In this document: piece by piece, positions 8,505 through 19,804 of the stretch | Layout of the letters: every line of letters starts with the position of its first letter | How positions within the stretch are numbered: position 1 is the stretch's first letter | DNA from: Girardinichthys multiradiatus | Lineage: Eukaryota; Chordata; Actinopteri; Cyprinodontiformes; Goodeidae | Reading direction: 5' to 3' | Length of the DNA: 64,000 bases | Assembly (NCBI RefSeq): GCF_021462225.1 | Contig: NC_061806.1 | Location: 1,116,001 to 1,180,000 of the forward strand | Notes under the pieces: generated by a model | The model's database searches: none | What the model was told of the DNA's origin: nothing | What the model saw: the letters and a program-made list of their open reading frames with translations, nothing else | Made by a program: the position numbers and the translations under genes

Positions 8505-8594
8505 TTTTTCTTGTCAGTACTGGTATTTTTCAATGTAACAAGTGTTATGGTTCAAAGACATTCAGCATTTGAAGACCCTGACACTGAGGTTAAC

Positions 8595-8640
8595 CAATGA
8601 AACAGAGCCCCAACATTTACACACAGTATTTATACCAGAA
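8595..8640 (-). promoter_or_regulatory. TATA-type promoter of the spliced gene
   Basis: On the minus strand TATAAATA spans 8,634-8,627, about 125 bp upstream of the ATG at 8,504. The 21 bp at 8,611-8,631 recur exactly at 15,282-15,302 on the plus strand, with GAGATAACAC upstream of both, indicating a conserved promoter block. Confidence 0.5.
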
Positions 8641-8821
8641 CATGACAGTGTTATCTCAACTGCAAAGACTATGTTTTTAAGACCAAAACCCTTCTTGAGT
8701 TCAAAGGTGATATGTTATCTAAGAAACAGACGTAACTGCCCCTTCCTGACATCGCCCCTAACAGTTGGATATAGAATAACTGTAACCCTGTAACTCTAAG
8801 ATGAAAAAGTAAAATGTTTTA

Positions 8822-9504
8822 GAAAAGCTACAGGTAACTAAAATTATCATTCCTTTTTCCTAAAATGGAGTCTCTCATGATTCAAAAACAAACACATCAT
8901 TGCTAGTTAATTTATAACTTGGAAACAGTATACTGATGTTCTTTTTTTTTTCTGTTAATCTGATATTCGTCTTACCTATTTTCAGCTGCTTTTCCAGTAT
9001 GTTGACGCAGAAGCTGAAGGTTTTTCTCGTTCCATCGATGTAGTGAAGCACAATTTTTTTTATTTATTTACTTTTTTTAGGTCTTTTCTATTTTGAACGG
9101 ATTTAGACTGGCTCATATATTCAACAAATAGGTCCTGCTGTAAAGCAAAATTAACTTACAATTCTGTCAGGTTACATAGTTCCTTTATTAGGATTTCATG
9201 TGATAGGTCAACATTAAGTTGATTATACCTTTAAAAATTTAAAAGGATGCATGTCTTTTTTTTTTGTTTTGTTTTTTAGATGTATTAACGCCTGAAAAAA
9301 CATACAGATTATTAATAACACCCTTAAACACACCCCTGTGTTTTAATTGACTCATTTAAGGTATTGCCCCTAATGATGACAACCAATCAACATCCACTGT
9401 TACGCCCCTTGGACACCCCCCCTGCCCACATGGCAACCACATGGCACCCACATGGCCCCCACCGGAAGTCCCGCCCTCACCGGAAGTCCCGCCCACCTGT
9501 CAAA
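8822..9504. repeat. Terminal-like repeat, copy A (probable right end of the Polinton/adintovirus element)
   Basis: About 680 bp matching, in inverted orientation, 33,045-33,684. Matching blocks in order include GAAAAGCTACAGGTAACT, CTCATGATTC, AATTCTGTCAGGTT, TTTTTAGATGTA and the paired CACCGGAAGTCCCGCCC units, then CACCTGTCAAA. The similarity is interrupted by indels. It lies just outside the last viral-type gene, as a terminal repeat would. The left terminus is outside the window, so this assignment is inference. Confidence 0.6.
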
Positions 9505-9510
9505 ATGTTT
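9420..9510. promoter_or_regulatory. Tandem ETS/GC-box-like sites
   Basis: Three imperfect 11-bp units (ACATGG followed by a C/A-rich pentamer) precede two copies of CACCGGAAGTCCCGCCC. CCGGAAGT is the core ETS/GABP motif and CCCGCCC an Sp1-type GC box. The same paired units occur in copy B at about 33,055-33,105. Confidence 0.5.
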
Positions 9511-9990
9511 GATGAAAGGGTGCACTTAAATTCTCTTTTGTAGTTAAGTTTAGTATCTGACCAAATTTTGATGCATGTATACATTCAGGAATTTTATAGT
9601 TTGTTTTATGTTTTGAAAGAACAGGATTTATAGCCAGATTAAATCCCAAAATTTAATCTAATCTACCCTGCCATAAAGGGGGGTGAACCAAAAGTCAAAT
9701 TGCAATTATTACACTTAGAAGGTGTAGCAATTTTCTTTTTCCTTTGCATTTTTAAACAAAATTCCCTTAAAGGTTAAGAGTAGTGTCTAATCACTAGTTC
9801 TTCCAAAGAAAGATGAAAAATTAATGCAAAAATCACAAATATCCCAAATAAAAGAAGTAGCATTGTAACACTTAGAGCATAGTGTTGTCATAAGTCACAG
9901 GTTGAATGATCAACTTCTGTGCCAATTTTACAGTCATACAAATGTTTGCAGTATATGTATAGTCAAATATACAAATATAGCTGGACATAC
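9505..9990. other. Intergenic, AT-rich
   Basis: No gene or strong repeat seen between the terminal-like repeat and the gag remnant. No convincing 5' LTR for the gag was found. Confidence 0.4.
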
Positions 9991-10028
9991 ATTTGTTAGA
10001 TGTTGTTGCTTTTAGCAATTTCTTAAAA

Positions 10029-11644
10029 CTTTGTTGTTGTTTTGTAATGTCTGCCAGAATGATGGAATCAAACTCCATTATGAATTCAGCAGATGTGGAG
10101 ATGCAAAAGGTTGTTGTTGCTGATTTCATCCGTTTGTCTCCAGATGAGCAGGATGTTTTAAATCAGTTTGACCTTGCTGCATGTGATGAAAAGATTCAAG
10201 AATTACTTGACCAAATTGAAAATCCAACTAGAGAGATTCTGATTTCAGATGTTGTTGGTAGGCTTACCTTGTTGTATCAGCAGAAATCACAACTGGAAGC
10301 TAAAAGATATTTTCAGTTACAGACTGACCATCAGATGGCTCTTCCAAGAGAGAATACTGCGAAGTTTGAGCTCTCAAAAGCTGAGGAGAGGACCATGAAA
10401 GATGAAGCACAGTTAGTGGACCTGAAGGCAGATGAGCTCAAGAAAGCTTCATCCCAAAGGGGGAACAGACCCCCACCTTTCAGGTACCTGAGTGCATTTT
10501 CACTCACAGCAGCTGCAGCAGCCACAGCAGAGGGCAGACTCAGACAGCAGACATCCAGCACCAAGGTCAGAGTCTTCCCTTCCTAAATTTAGTCAAAGTG
10601 TTCAACTTACTTCCACAGACCTTAACAAAAGTGTTGGAAGTTTGATGTTCTCTATTGGTGTCATGCCAAATCCCATTGCAGTGAACAACCACCAAGATGA
10701 CCAAGTGCCGGACTCAGCGTGCACAAGTGGTCTAATTGGGTGGAAGGGGCACCGCTCTCCCTTCAGACTCTGTGTCGACCCCTAGGGGCCAGGAGAGATG
10801 CATATGGTTCTCAGGTGACTCAATCCAACCTGACCCACCACCACTTACACGAGTCCATTCATTAGAAAGCTCTCATTTAAATCATGAGAAAACTTGTTTC
10901 CTTCCCCAGAGGTTAGATCATGATCTTCCACCATTTCATGAACTTAACCAGCGTGACTTCTCAGATGGACGTGGTCCACCTTGGGAGCATGGTGTCCCTT
11001 TCAAACAGCTTGAATCCCTTGCTAAGCACATAGAAGTTTTTGATCCAGGTAGCCAGGAGTCAAATATTGAGGCTTACCTGCTTGAGGTTGAACATTGTCT
11101 TCTTGACTTGCGTTTTCCTTCTGATCGTGAGAAGCTGAGGCTTATTTGGAAAACAACAGCCAAGAGTGATCATATGTTCATAAAAACTCTTCCTCCAGAA
11201 ATTAGTGACAGTTATCCAGCTCTCTGCCAGGCTCTTAGAGATGAGTATTATGTTTACAGAGATGAAGCCGCTGCCACTATTAATGCTTTGACAGGTTTGC
11301 AAAAACAAGATGAACCTCCCAGAAAATATTTCCACCGTTTAAAGACAGCTTATTTTTAGGGATGTTATGCTCCAGGTCTTGAAGAAGACCACACTTTTAA
11401 GTCTTTGTTTCTTCACAACCTCCAAGTTAGCGTGCAGTATGACGTGACCATGCAGTGCATAACAGAGAATCTCTCTATGCAGGAGACTCGTAGATCTGCT
11501 CAGCTTGTGTGGGAAACACGTGTCCATTCAGACAGAGCAGGAAAAGGCAAAGTTAGAGTGTTAAACATTCAAACTAAGAACAGGCCTAAGAAGAAGAGCA
11601 AAGTAACTTCCCAAGTGATGCAACAGAACCAGGGGGGGTGGTAA
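10029..11644 (+). pseudogene. Retroelement gag-like gene, frameshifted and interrupted
   Basis: A rightward gag-like coding region spread over three frames. The first part (from about 10,029) is charged and helical, with EEs, LLYQQKSQLEAK and a Glu/Lys-rich coil. The frame then shifts near 10,490 and again near 10,740. The third frame contains a capsid-like region (AYLLEVEHCLLDLRFPSDRE, then PPEISDSYPALCQALRDEYY) and ends at TAG 11,357-11,359, after which the same frame continues (GCYAPGLEEDHTFKSLFLHN) to a basic tail (RPKKKSK) at 11,644. No protease, reverse transcriptase or integrase follows before the polypurine tract at 12.69 kb, so the element lost pol. The family is an LTR retroelement or ERV; I cannot name it. 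Confidence 0.6.
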
Positions 11645-11934
11645 CTGCCGTCAGCCAAAAGACAAGCAGCCAGTTAAAAGACAAACACCTTTTCACAGTG
11701 CAACATCAAACTGTAAGGTTGGTGGTAAAGAGTGGAACCACTCCAAAGATGTCATCACAAAGGAGAAGTTTGAGATGATCTGCAGGTGTATTATAACTGA
11801 GGTAACGGCGTTCCTAAAAGACATGGCAGCCGTTGCAGTCCAGAATCAACCCTGTAAAATCTATCAAACAAGGTATGAGATGGTAAATAATTTCTAACAC
11901 CCTATGTTCTGTTTTAATCTTTTTCTTTCTTATG

Positions 11935-12426
11935 TGTTATGGTTTGTGAGATATAGGACCCCAGAATGCAGACCAGAAGGCAGCATGACGGTAAGTGCAA
12001 AAGATTTAATAACAAAAAACTCACTCACTACAGGAGGCAGGCAAGACAGGCATGGCATGATCAAAAAACAAGACATGAGCATGAGAGAAATGTTTCCGCC
12101 ACGACTAACTGAACAGGTGTGTATATATGGAGTGAAAACCAGGTGGAGCAAGGAAACAGATTAACTTGGACAGGTGAACCGAATAAACTTAATTGACAGA
12201 CAGAAAAAAACATGGATGCGGCAAAAACAGAGACTCTAATATACAAACAAAACCAAACTTGACAAAACATGAACAAGACGACAAAACTAAAGCATGACCA
12301 GGAAAATAACAGAAGCATGATTCAAAATCTAAGAAGAATAATAACAAAAGAACGGGTCAAAACCTTAACTGTGAAAAACATAAGAAAAACCAGAAACCAA
12401 AAACCAAACAACCCCAAATCATAACA
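11935..12426 (-). mobile_element. Solo LTR with TTATG target-site duplication
   Basis: 492 bp with ends TGTTATGG and CATAACA, flanked on both sides by TTATG (11,930-11,934 and 12,427-12,431). On the minus strand it carries CTGCATTCTGGGGTCC near its end, as does the plus-strand LTR fragment ending at 31,514, so I orient it leftward. It inserted between the gag remnant and the polypurine tract of the older element. Confidence 0.85.
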
Positions 12427-12687
12427 TTATGGTTTTGAACTTGAGAAATTATTAAGGTTTTAAAAGCAGTATTATTATGGCGTGAAAATTATTACATGAT
12501 TTTTGTTTTGTTATTTTCTTTAAAACATTTTATTAGTGTTAGTCTCTGCCCAAGCCTGCCTCACTAACCTCTGAACCAAAAATGAACTGTTGAACTCTGC
12601 CTACCTACAGGAATCCAGTGACTCTTTTCACATGGCTGAGGACTGATGGTTAGCCCCAAAGACCCAAAGAATCTCATTCTTCTGAAC

Positions 12688-13070
12688 TAAAGGGGGGATG
12701 TTGGAACCCACAGCCATGGAAACAACATTAAAACTCCGGTACAAACTTTTCCGGAACTTTCAAAATAAATTGCATTTAACTGACTTCAAGCAACTGAGGA
12801 AGGGGGTAACAGCAGACTTCCCATGATGCCACTGCCCGTATAAAACCCCCACTTTTCCAATGATTCTTTCTCTACCACCCGGACTCCGCTGAGAGACTGG
12901 CCGGAGACGCAGCACGATAATGTCTCTTTGCTGGGAAACAGACATAAACTCTTCAAACTGGATCCAAGGGTGTCATACAATCATCGATCATATGCACTAA
13001 GGTAAGTACTGATGAATTACCGTTGAAAGAATCCAGTATTCATTCATAAAAAGGGGTAAATAAAGGTATA
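12688..13070 (+). mobile_element. Polypurine tract and start of an ERV-like 3' LTR
   Basis: AAAGGGGGGA is followed by TGTTGGAACC at 12,699, the expected polypurine tract and LTR start. GTATAAAAC near 12,838 is a TATA box, AGGTAAGT near 13,000 a splice donor, and AAATAAAGG near 13,058 a possible poly(A) signal. The far end is not resolved and could extend to 13.3 kb or beyond. It would be the 3' LTR of the gag remnant. Confidence 0.5.
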
Positions 13071-13299
13071 AGCATTGCCTACTTTCTCTCTGAGGCCTGC
13101 AGAATCAAACTGTCCCAGAGAAGTCCCAAGTAGAGACAATGTCTCTACAAGCCGAGTGAAGCGGTTTTCCCTGCCTGAGAGAAGGACAACAAGTAGCCGC
13201 ATCACAGTGGTAACGAGCAGTTTGGTTGGCCCAACAGAGCGGCCGCCAGCCACTGCTCCGGAGGTTAGCTGGAAGCTAACCCATTGTTCACAGAGCTTT

Positions 13300-14210
13300 C
13301 TTTAAACGTTGTCGTCGCCCCAACAACTCCTCCTCAACGCAATTCAAACGAGGTTAGAGTTTGGGCGAGAGATATTTAGGATGGAATGATCTAAACGTTT
13401 TTCAATTTATGAAGTTTGGTTTTGTTTGTGTTGAACTCAGCTATCTTGGTGCTAGCAGACGATCTGCAGCACACGTGTTCAGTTTTGTGTTCTGTGTTTG
13501 TATGTTTTTAAAGTTAAGACAAACTTTACTTGAAGGGTGATTTTAAACAGAAGATTTTACCATTTCCTTTAATAATATTTCTTTAAATATTATTTTAATA
13601 AATAAAGGCAGCTATTGAGACACCATTGAGAATTAGTCATCCAGAAGGTTTGTTTTATTCAGCAGATCATTCTTTAAAACATTATTTTATTAAAATAATA
13701 TTTTATCTGATCTTGCATTGTGAATGGTTGTCTAAACGTTTGCTGATTATTCCCTAAATTAGTTCCAAGTCTAACTTAACTTCACTTCCAGATTCGTCAA
13801 GATAATCCTTGGTTCTCAAACATAAACATTGCATGGTAATGTTGCATCACTCTTTTGGTCATAATTTGAATCATCTTTAATCAACTTGTTTATATTGTAC
13901 ATAGTCCATTAGTCTTCGTTATTCTTTAATTCTGCTTGGTAGTTTAGTTGGGTTGTTTTAGCATAGTAAAGAGTTTATTGATTGAAATATGTTTGACTTT
14001 GAGTTGACTTATTTTTGTTAATAAATTCTTGTATTTTAAGAAATTGTGTAAATTCATTCCATATATGTGCAAAGTTTATGCTGTTCAATAATGTCAGAGC
14101 TCGTCTCACACCTTTCTATTTTGTCCTAATACCATCTCCTTACTGGGCTGGTATTCACAGGACAACCCTTAAAAGACCGAAATATTATTTGATAAAATAT
14201 TAAAATATTC
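13300..14210. other. AT-rich, no gene seen
   Basis: Poly-A/T tracts and AATAAA signals (near 13,600) but no coding frame. It may contain the rest of the LTR or its leader. Confidence 0.3.
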
Positions 14211-14213
14211 ATA

Positions 14214-15045
14214 TTAAATATTAAATAATATTCTCAGATTCATAATCACAAGACATATATATATAGTAAAGAGAATTGGCCCAAGTACTGAACCCTGTGG
14301 TACTCCACAATTAACCCTGGAGTTTAAAGATGATTTATCATTTACTTGAACAAACTGGATTCGGTCAGACAAATAAGATTTAAACCAGCCTAGCGCTGTT
14401 CCCCTGATCCCTATAGCATATTCCAGCCTTTCTAAGAGAATATTGTGATCGACTGTATAAAGTGCAGCACTGAGATCTAACAGGACAAGTACAGACACAT
14501 GTCCATTATCTGAGGCCATATCATTAGTGACTTTCAGCAGAGCTGTTTCAGTGCTATGATGAGCTCTGAAACCAGACTGAAACTCTTCAAACAGGTCATT
14601 GCTGTATAAATGTTCACACATTTGATTAGCAACTATTTTCTCAAGAATTTTAGATAAGAATGGAAGATTGGATATAGGTCTGTAATTTTTCAAGTCATCT
14701 CGATCAAGTAAAGGTTTCTTAAGTAAAGGTTTAATTACAGCTACCTTAAAAGGTTGTGGTACATATCCATTTACTAGGGATAGATTAATTATATCTAAAA
14801 TGGGGTTGGTAATCAGAGGGAACACTTCCTTAAATAATTACATTGGGATTGGGTCTAACATACAAGTTGAAGGTTTAGATGAAGCTAATATTTCTGATAA
14901 CTCAGGAAGCTTCACAGGATCAGAACAGTCCAAACACAGATCAGGTTCTACAGTTACTTTCAATGTTGTCTCACTTGCTGAGGATGAAGTAATCATCTTC
15001 AGGAGTATGTTTGCTTTCAGTACCAGCAGGAAGGAGTTGTAATGG
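14214..15045 (-). pseudogene. LINE reverse transcriptase fragment (CR1/L2/Rex1-like)
   Basis: About 200 residues from finger to palm: [55 protein letters not shown], motif A region [17 protein letters not shown] and motif [14 protein letters not shown]. The usual FDTVDH is changed to YTVDH. The frame ends before the catalytic FADD motif, so the fragment is truncated on its 3' side. The upstream LINE sequence continues to about 15,045 without a clean frame. Clade is judged from motif style only. Confidence 0.75.
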
Positions 15046-15049
15046 AAAT

Positions 15050-15310
15050 TATTTTATTAAGTGTTCCAAAGTGTATGACCTTTAGGTTACCTTACTCTTT
15101 AGAACATCTGTATTAGAGGAGGAAGCTGTAAAAGCCATTATCAGAAGTTTAATGGCTAAAGACCATTCCTTTTGGGTGATGTCTCAGGAACCAGCAGATG
15201 GTCTGTTACTCCTGACCGAGGACGGTCTAAGGTCATAAAGCACAAACTCTTTTAAGTGGAGATAACACCCATATACTCTTTAAATACTGTGTGTAAATGT
15301 TGACACCACA
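15050..15310 (+). repeat. Partial inverted copy (C) of the element's terminal/promoter region
   Basis: Similar to the reverse complement of about 8,605-8,850. Shared blocks are TTTAGGTTACCT/TTTAGTTACCT, GGTGATGTC with AGGAA, GAGATAACAC and an identical 21-bp TATA-proximal block at 15,282-15,302. Intervening sequence has diverged and the coding exons are absent. Confidence 0.5.
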
Positions 15311-15686
15311 CTAAACCCAAAAGCAGATGATTATGATGACATGTTGTAAATGAATATATTTTCCATGCCTGAGTGCATTCATAATTGTACTTCATAAAAT
15401 GACCATATAGCAGAAAATTGAAAGTTGCTGTTTAAGTGAAGTGAGAAAAAGTGCAATGAGGAAATGAACAAGGCTTGTTTTAATTCTTTTATTTTTTATT
15501 CTTACGTTTTGTTTCTTTGCTTTATTATTGTTTTACTCTGCCATGATTGGTGGTCGCCTGGCGGAGGGACCGTGTAAGTGTTTCCCACAGAATAATCTGT
15601 TTTCCGTACTGTGGGTTTGTGCTTACACAGTGTTTCATTTTACATGTATTTACTCATGACTTCTTCGTGATAAAACAGGGGGGAAC

Positions 15687-16082
15687 TGTTAGGGTTTTTA
15701 TGACTTTTTGTATTGTTTATCACTCATCTAAGTGCTTTTCCCTCCTTACATGTTGCAGGAAGGGAGATGGTCACAAGAATGAGTTATGCTTTTATTATTA
15801 GCAGCATCTGGGGGCTATACACCAGGTGCCCACTTCCCACTTCCTCTGTTTGTTTATAATTAAGACAAATGAACCCTAACCTTTCTGACCCCACACACAA
15901 ACACACATACACCCCCACCCTGAATGATGTTTGAACTGTGTGTGACCAAGCATGTATAAATAAAGAGAGAGGGGGCTAATACTTCATAGTCTGTAGTGCA
16001 CAGCTACCCTTGCAAGTAAAACTGACTCGGTGTCTTTCCTTACCTCTGAGTTGATTAAATAATACCTATCAGGCTTCCAACA
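15687..16082 (+). mobile_element. Second LTR, with upstream polypurine tract
   Basis: ACAGGGGGGAAC precedes TGTTAGGG at 15,687, and the LTR ends CCAACA at 16,082 (396 bp, inverted TGTT/AACA ends). It holds GTATAAATAAA and AATAAAG near 15,955-15,965, then a U5-like stretch. The 15.5-15.68 kb sequence before it may be the tail of an env-like region but I cannot support a gene. Confidence 0.65.
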
Positions 16083-16089
16083 TGGAGCA

Positions 16090-17950
16090 ATGTGCCACGC
16101 TCAGCTGACTGTTTCCTGATGCAAGATTCAAGGTTACATTATTGATACTTGTAGGTACATTTGTTTTGCAGTTGTTCTAAACATTCAATCACAGTAGTAA
16201 GAACAGCATATTCCCTAGCTTTGATATGCATATCATTATAGATTTTCCTTCTACTCAGTTACAGTTTTTCACGCTTCAATGATAACATCCCATGTTCTTG
16301 TAACCTTGTAGAAATGTTTTTTATGTTTAACAGGACAACCAGTGGATGAAGCTTTATCTGATTCCTTGCTTTCAAATACGAGCACACAGTCATGGTAAAT
16401 TTCTGATATGCTAACACTGCTTTGTATTTTGTGCACTGGAGTTCACTTTTATTCCTTTTTTAATGGAGTGACACTTAAAACTTGATTCGTATGGCAAATA
16501 GGAAAGGCAAATTAAATTTTCAGTTATCTTCCTCTAAGCAGATAGGCAATGATGTTCCAGGTTTCGATGGTGTGTCAATAACGTCTTAAGTCAAGTAAAG
16601 TCAGAAACATTGTTATCACATGTCTCAACAGTCAGTTTTGCCCAGAGGCTGAAAAGTTGAAGGAAAATCATGCTGATAACTGAGGTTTGTATGAGAATTC
16701 CGGATGCCTGAAACTCCGAGCAATTAGTTGTTCACCGACCTCGTTCACTTCAATTGACTGGGTAAAATGCAATAGATGAAATCAGATTCTCAATTTCGAG
16801 CCAAAGTTCTTCTTAGGACAAAAGGTTGATCCTCTTCTCAATGCAGATTATCAGCAGGCTGTGCCACAGGTCCACTGATTCATCTGTGACGTCTTTCTTC
16901 ATCCGATCTTTCTTGCTGGTCTTCTGTGAGGAAACAACAGCAGTTCCCTCTTTTGGCACCACTTTTATAATACAGATAGCCTCACTGGCCAGACCTTATT
17001 GTCAAGCTACTCCGTTTTTGCCCAGTAGTTTGTCTTACGGTTACAGTGACTTTTTGTGCTGTTTGTTGGCCTTCAAAATACTCGCTGTGACCACGCAGCT
17101 GGCTCCGGTCACTCCTTGTCAGCATACAGCTCTGTCCCTTATCTGCTCAACCTTGAACTTTACACAGTGTTACACTGTCCATTCTGAGCTTTTTGTAGCT
17201 TTGTATTATTAACTTTGATTTGTATTATTTTTAACTGTAACTTCAGTTACAGTTAAAACCCTCACTTTCTTTTTTTTCATACATCACAACTGATTAACAT
17301 TATATCTCTTTCATATATAGTGGATTAACGGTTTCTAAACCTTAATGCTTTTTAATCATCAGTTCACAATCATAATTCAGTCATATTACAATTTATGTTT
17401 GAAATTGATGGTCAAAGATCACTCATCACATTTAGTACTGTTGAAAATCATCGTACATCAGTTCATTAGTTCTACTAATAGTTGTACTTCTGTAAAGATA
17501 AGAAGGTAAGTATATGAAGTCACAACTGATTAACATTATATAACTTTCATATATAGATTATCAACAAAATCCAGTAGCACTTATTGTTATAAAAAAAAAA
17601 TCTAACTTTATTGTCCCTATTGTCTGGGATAGAAATAAAGCATTTCATACCATAATCGATTCATCAATCATAAATGCAAACATCATAATTCCATCCCCAA
17701 TCATTAATATATGGTTAACATGATTTTCATCCTTCATTTTCTTTTCATGACATCTTATCTATGTAGTATGATCATTATTGATTTGATACTCTAAAAATTA
17801 ACCTCTCATTTTATCATATGTAATTTTTTTGTCTCAATCACAGTGATACACTACTGCTAAAGAAAAGAGAATTAATAGCATGACTCCAAATGGGTCTCCC
17901 AGACTTCACAGCTTCAGAATGTAAATATTTACTGGTTAATATTTCATTGA
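16090..17950. other. No recognised gene; short direct repeat
   Basis: AT-rich with no supported coding frame. About 37 bp (ATCACAACTGATTAACAT onward) recur at 17,283-17,322 and 17,520-17,558. Confidence 0.4.
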
Positions 17951-17959
17951 TTTAATTGT

Positions 17960-18110
17960 CAGTCAGTCATTTTCTATACCGCTTCTTCCATAATGGGTCA
18001 CGGGGAAGCTGGTGCCTATCTCCAGCGGTCTTTGTGTGTTGCCCTGCGATGGACTGGCGATCTCTCCAGGGTGTACCCCGCCTCCCGCCCATAGACTGCT
18101 GCTGCTGATT
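17960..18110 (+). repeat. Common teleost interspersed repeat, fragment
   Basis: Contains TTTCTATACCGCTTC, GGGAAGCTGGTGCCTATCTC and GCCCTGCGATGGACTGGCGA, all seen again in the 40.5-40.9 kb repeat. Confidence 0.7.
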
Positions 18111-18394
18111 TAATTGTGAGAGTTTCATTAATTCCCGCATGGATATATGGAAAAATCTTACCTCATTTTGACAGTTAATGTGGCTCACTGGGAATAGCTG
18201 TTATTGCGGCTGGATGAAAGCGCTTTGAGTGGTCCGTCTTACTGCTATATGAAGTCAGTCCATTTACATTATATAGTCAACTGACTTTGACTCTAGTCAA
18301 TGTTACAGCTCAGCTCAGCTAGAAATACAGGCAGTAACATAAGAACTAAACAGATTGTAAATGAATTGGAATGTATGTGCCCGACTTGAAATCT

Positions 18395-18485
18395 GTATGA
18401 TTCGATTGACTCAATTGACTTCGTAAAGTGCCTTGAGACAACATGTGTTGTGAATTGGCGCTATATAAATAAAACTGAGTTTAAA
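18395..18485 (+). repeat. LINE 3' tail fragment
   Basis: AAGTGCCTTGAGACAACATG and TTGTGAATTGGCGCTATATA match the tail at 51,365-51,410. This end is typical of L2/Rex1-like LINEs. Confidence 0.6.
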
Positions 18486-19190
18486 TCAAATAAACTAAAA
18501 TAAATTTTAAATAAAATAAAATATAAATAAAACTTAAGTTTAAAGCATGCAAAACTAAACGTTCTCTAATTAATAATAAAGAAGAAAAATCTTTATAATA
18601 ACCTACACTAACTGAACAAAAAGTTTAATATGTACTAGTACCCTTAAAAATAATATTTACATTAAATGTTTGTCAAATCACGGCTGCCCACAATGCCAGT
18701 TTTCTTCGGAATTTAAGCAGCTGCTGACAATGATTCAGATGAGCAGAGTGCAGAGCTGATTAGGTCACAGGGGCTTAAACACCTGTAAGCAGAATGAAAC
18801 AGCAATAACAGACTGAAGATAAAGACAAAAAGTCAGTAAAATACAAAAAGACATGGCAACAATGACCTAGGGACGTAACATAAGGATTGTATTGGACATA
18901 CAGTCATTGGTTCTAAAGCTGACAATATGATTGTATTGTCTGGAACAGAAATTAATTTATTTGAATGTGACCTATATAGAAAGTGAATATGAAATGGATT
19001 GAGATACATTTGTTGTAATTTGTCTCTATATAATTAAAACATAATGTTTCTGCTATAATGTTGCTTTTTCATTCAAATCTTGTACAAATGTGAAGGAAAA
19101 CTGAAACAACTTATTTTTTTAATTTAACATGACATGGGTTCATATTAAAATTAAAATAATTCTCAAATTATTACATACTTGCCTGCATTG
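18486..19190. other. AT-rich spacer, nothing recognised
   Basis: No coding frame or repeat boundary seen. Confidence 0.3.
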
Positions 19191-19431
19191 TAATGGAACA
19201 AATGTCTTTGCATTTAACTGCCTTTGGATTCACCTATAAAGATGTTGCTGATCATCCTTGTGTCACAAGTTCTCTAAAACATCGTAGTAAATTGGCCTAC
19301 AGCACAAACATCCACATGTTTAAATCTACTTATTGTTCTTCACTTGAGAGTGATAAACTATTATCAACACTCCTTCGAACTGTTCTTCATCATCTCCTGG
19401 AATCTCTCCTAGTGAGAAACTGAAAGACATT

Positions 19432-19677
19432 TTGGCCAAAAATAATATTTTATCAGAATTTCAGGTAGTGCTTAGAAAAAGGCTGAGAACAACCATGATG
19501 GCCTTGAAGGTAGCGATTGAATTTATTAAATCTTTGGACAACATGCAGCGCTGGGCAGCACTTTCCATTGATCTGTTTGAGGCTTTTGAGACAGTCTTAA
19601 AGCACAAATATGTTTTTCAAGGACTGTGTGAACACAGAGTCAGATGGTTTGAAGATGAACTGTCAGGCAGACCTTAG
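19432..19677 (+). pseudogene. Decayed LINE reverse transcriptase fragment
   Basis: About 80 residues: ILSEFQVVLRKRLRTTMMAL, then AALSIDLFEAFETVLKHKYV and WFEDELSGRPQ. These follow the order of the fingers/motif A region of LINE reverse transcriptases (FQxGFRxxxST, DLxxAFDTVxH, WFxxYLxxR) with many substitutions. No catalytic motif C is present. Confidence 0.5.
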
Positions 19678-19747
19678 TGATCACAGACAGAAAATATCCC
19701 TGGAAGTTGCTGCGAGAAAGTATTTGTCCCATTACAGATTTCTACTG

Positions 19748-19804
19748 CTTAATGACAGAGTATGTATGTATGTATGTATGTATGTATGTATGTATGTATG
19801 TATG
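19748..19804. repeat. (GTAT)n microsatellite
   Basis: About twelve TATG units directly abut the left end of the Tc1-like element. Confidence 0.9.

Noticed and set aside
16826..17212. 128-codon ORF
   Set aside because: No recognisable domain, composition like random AT/C-rich sequence, and no promoter or neighbour support.
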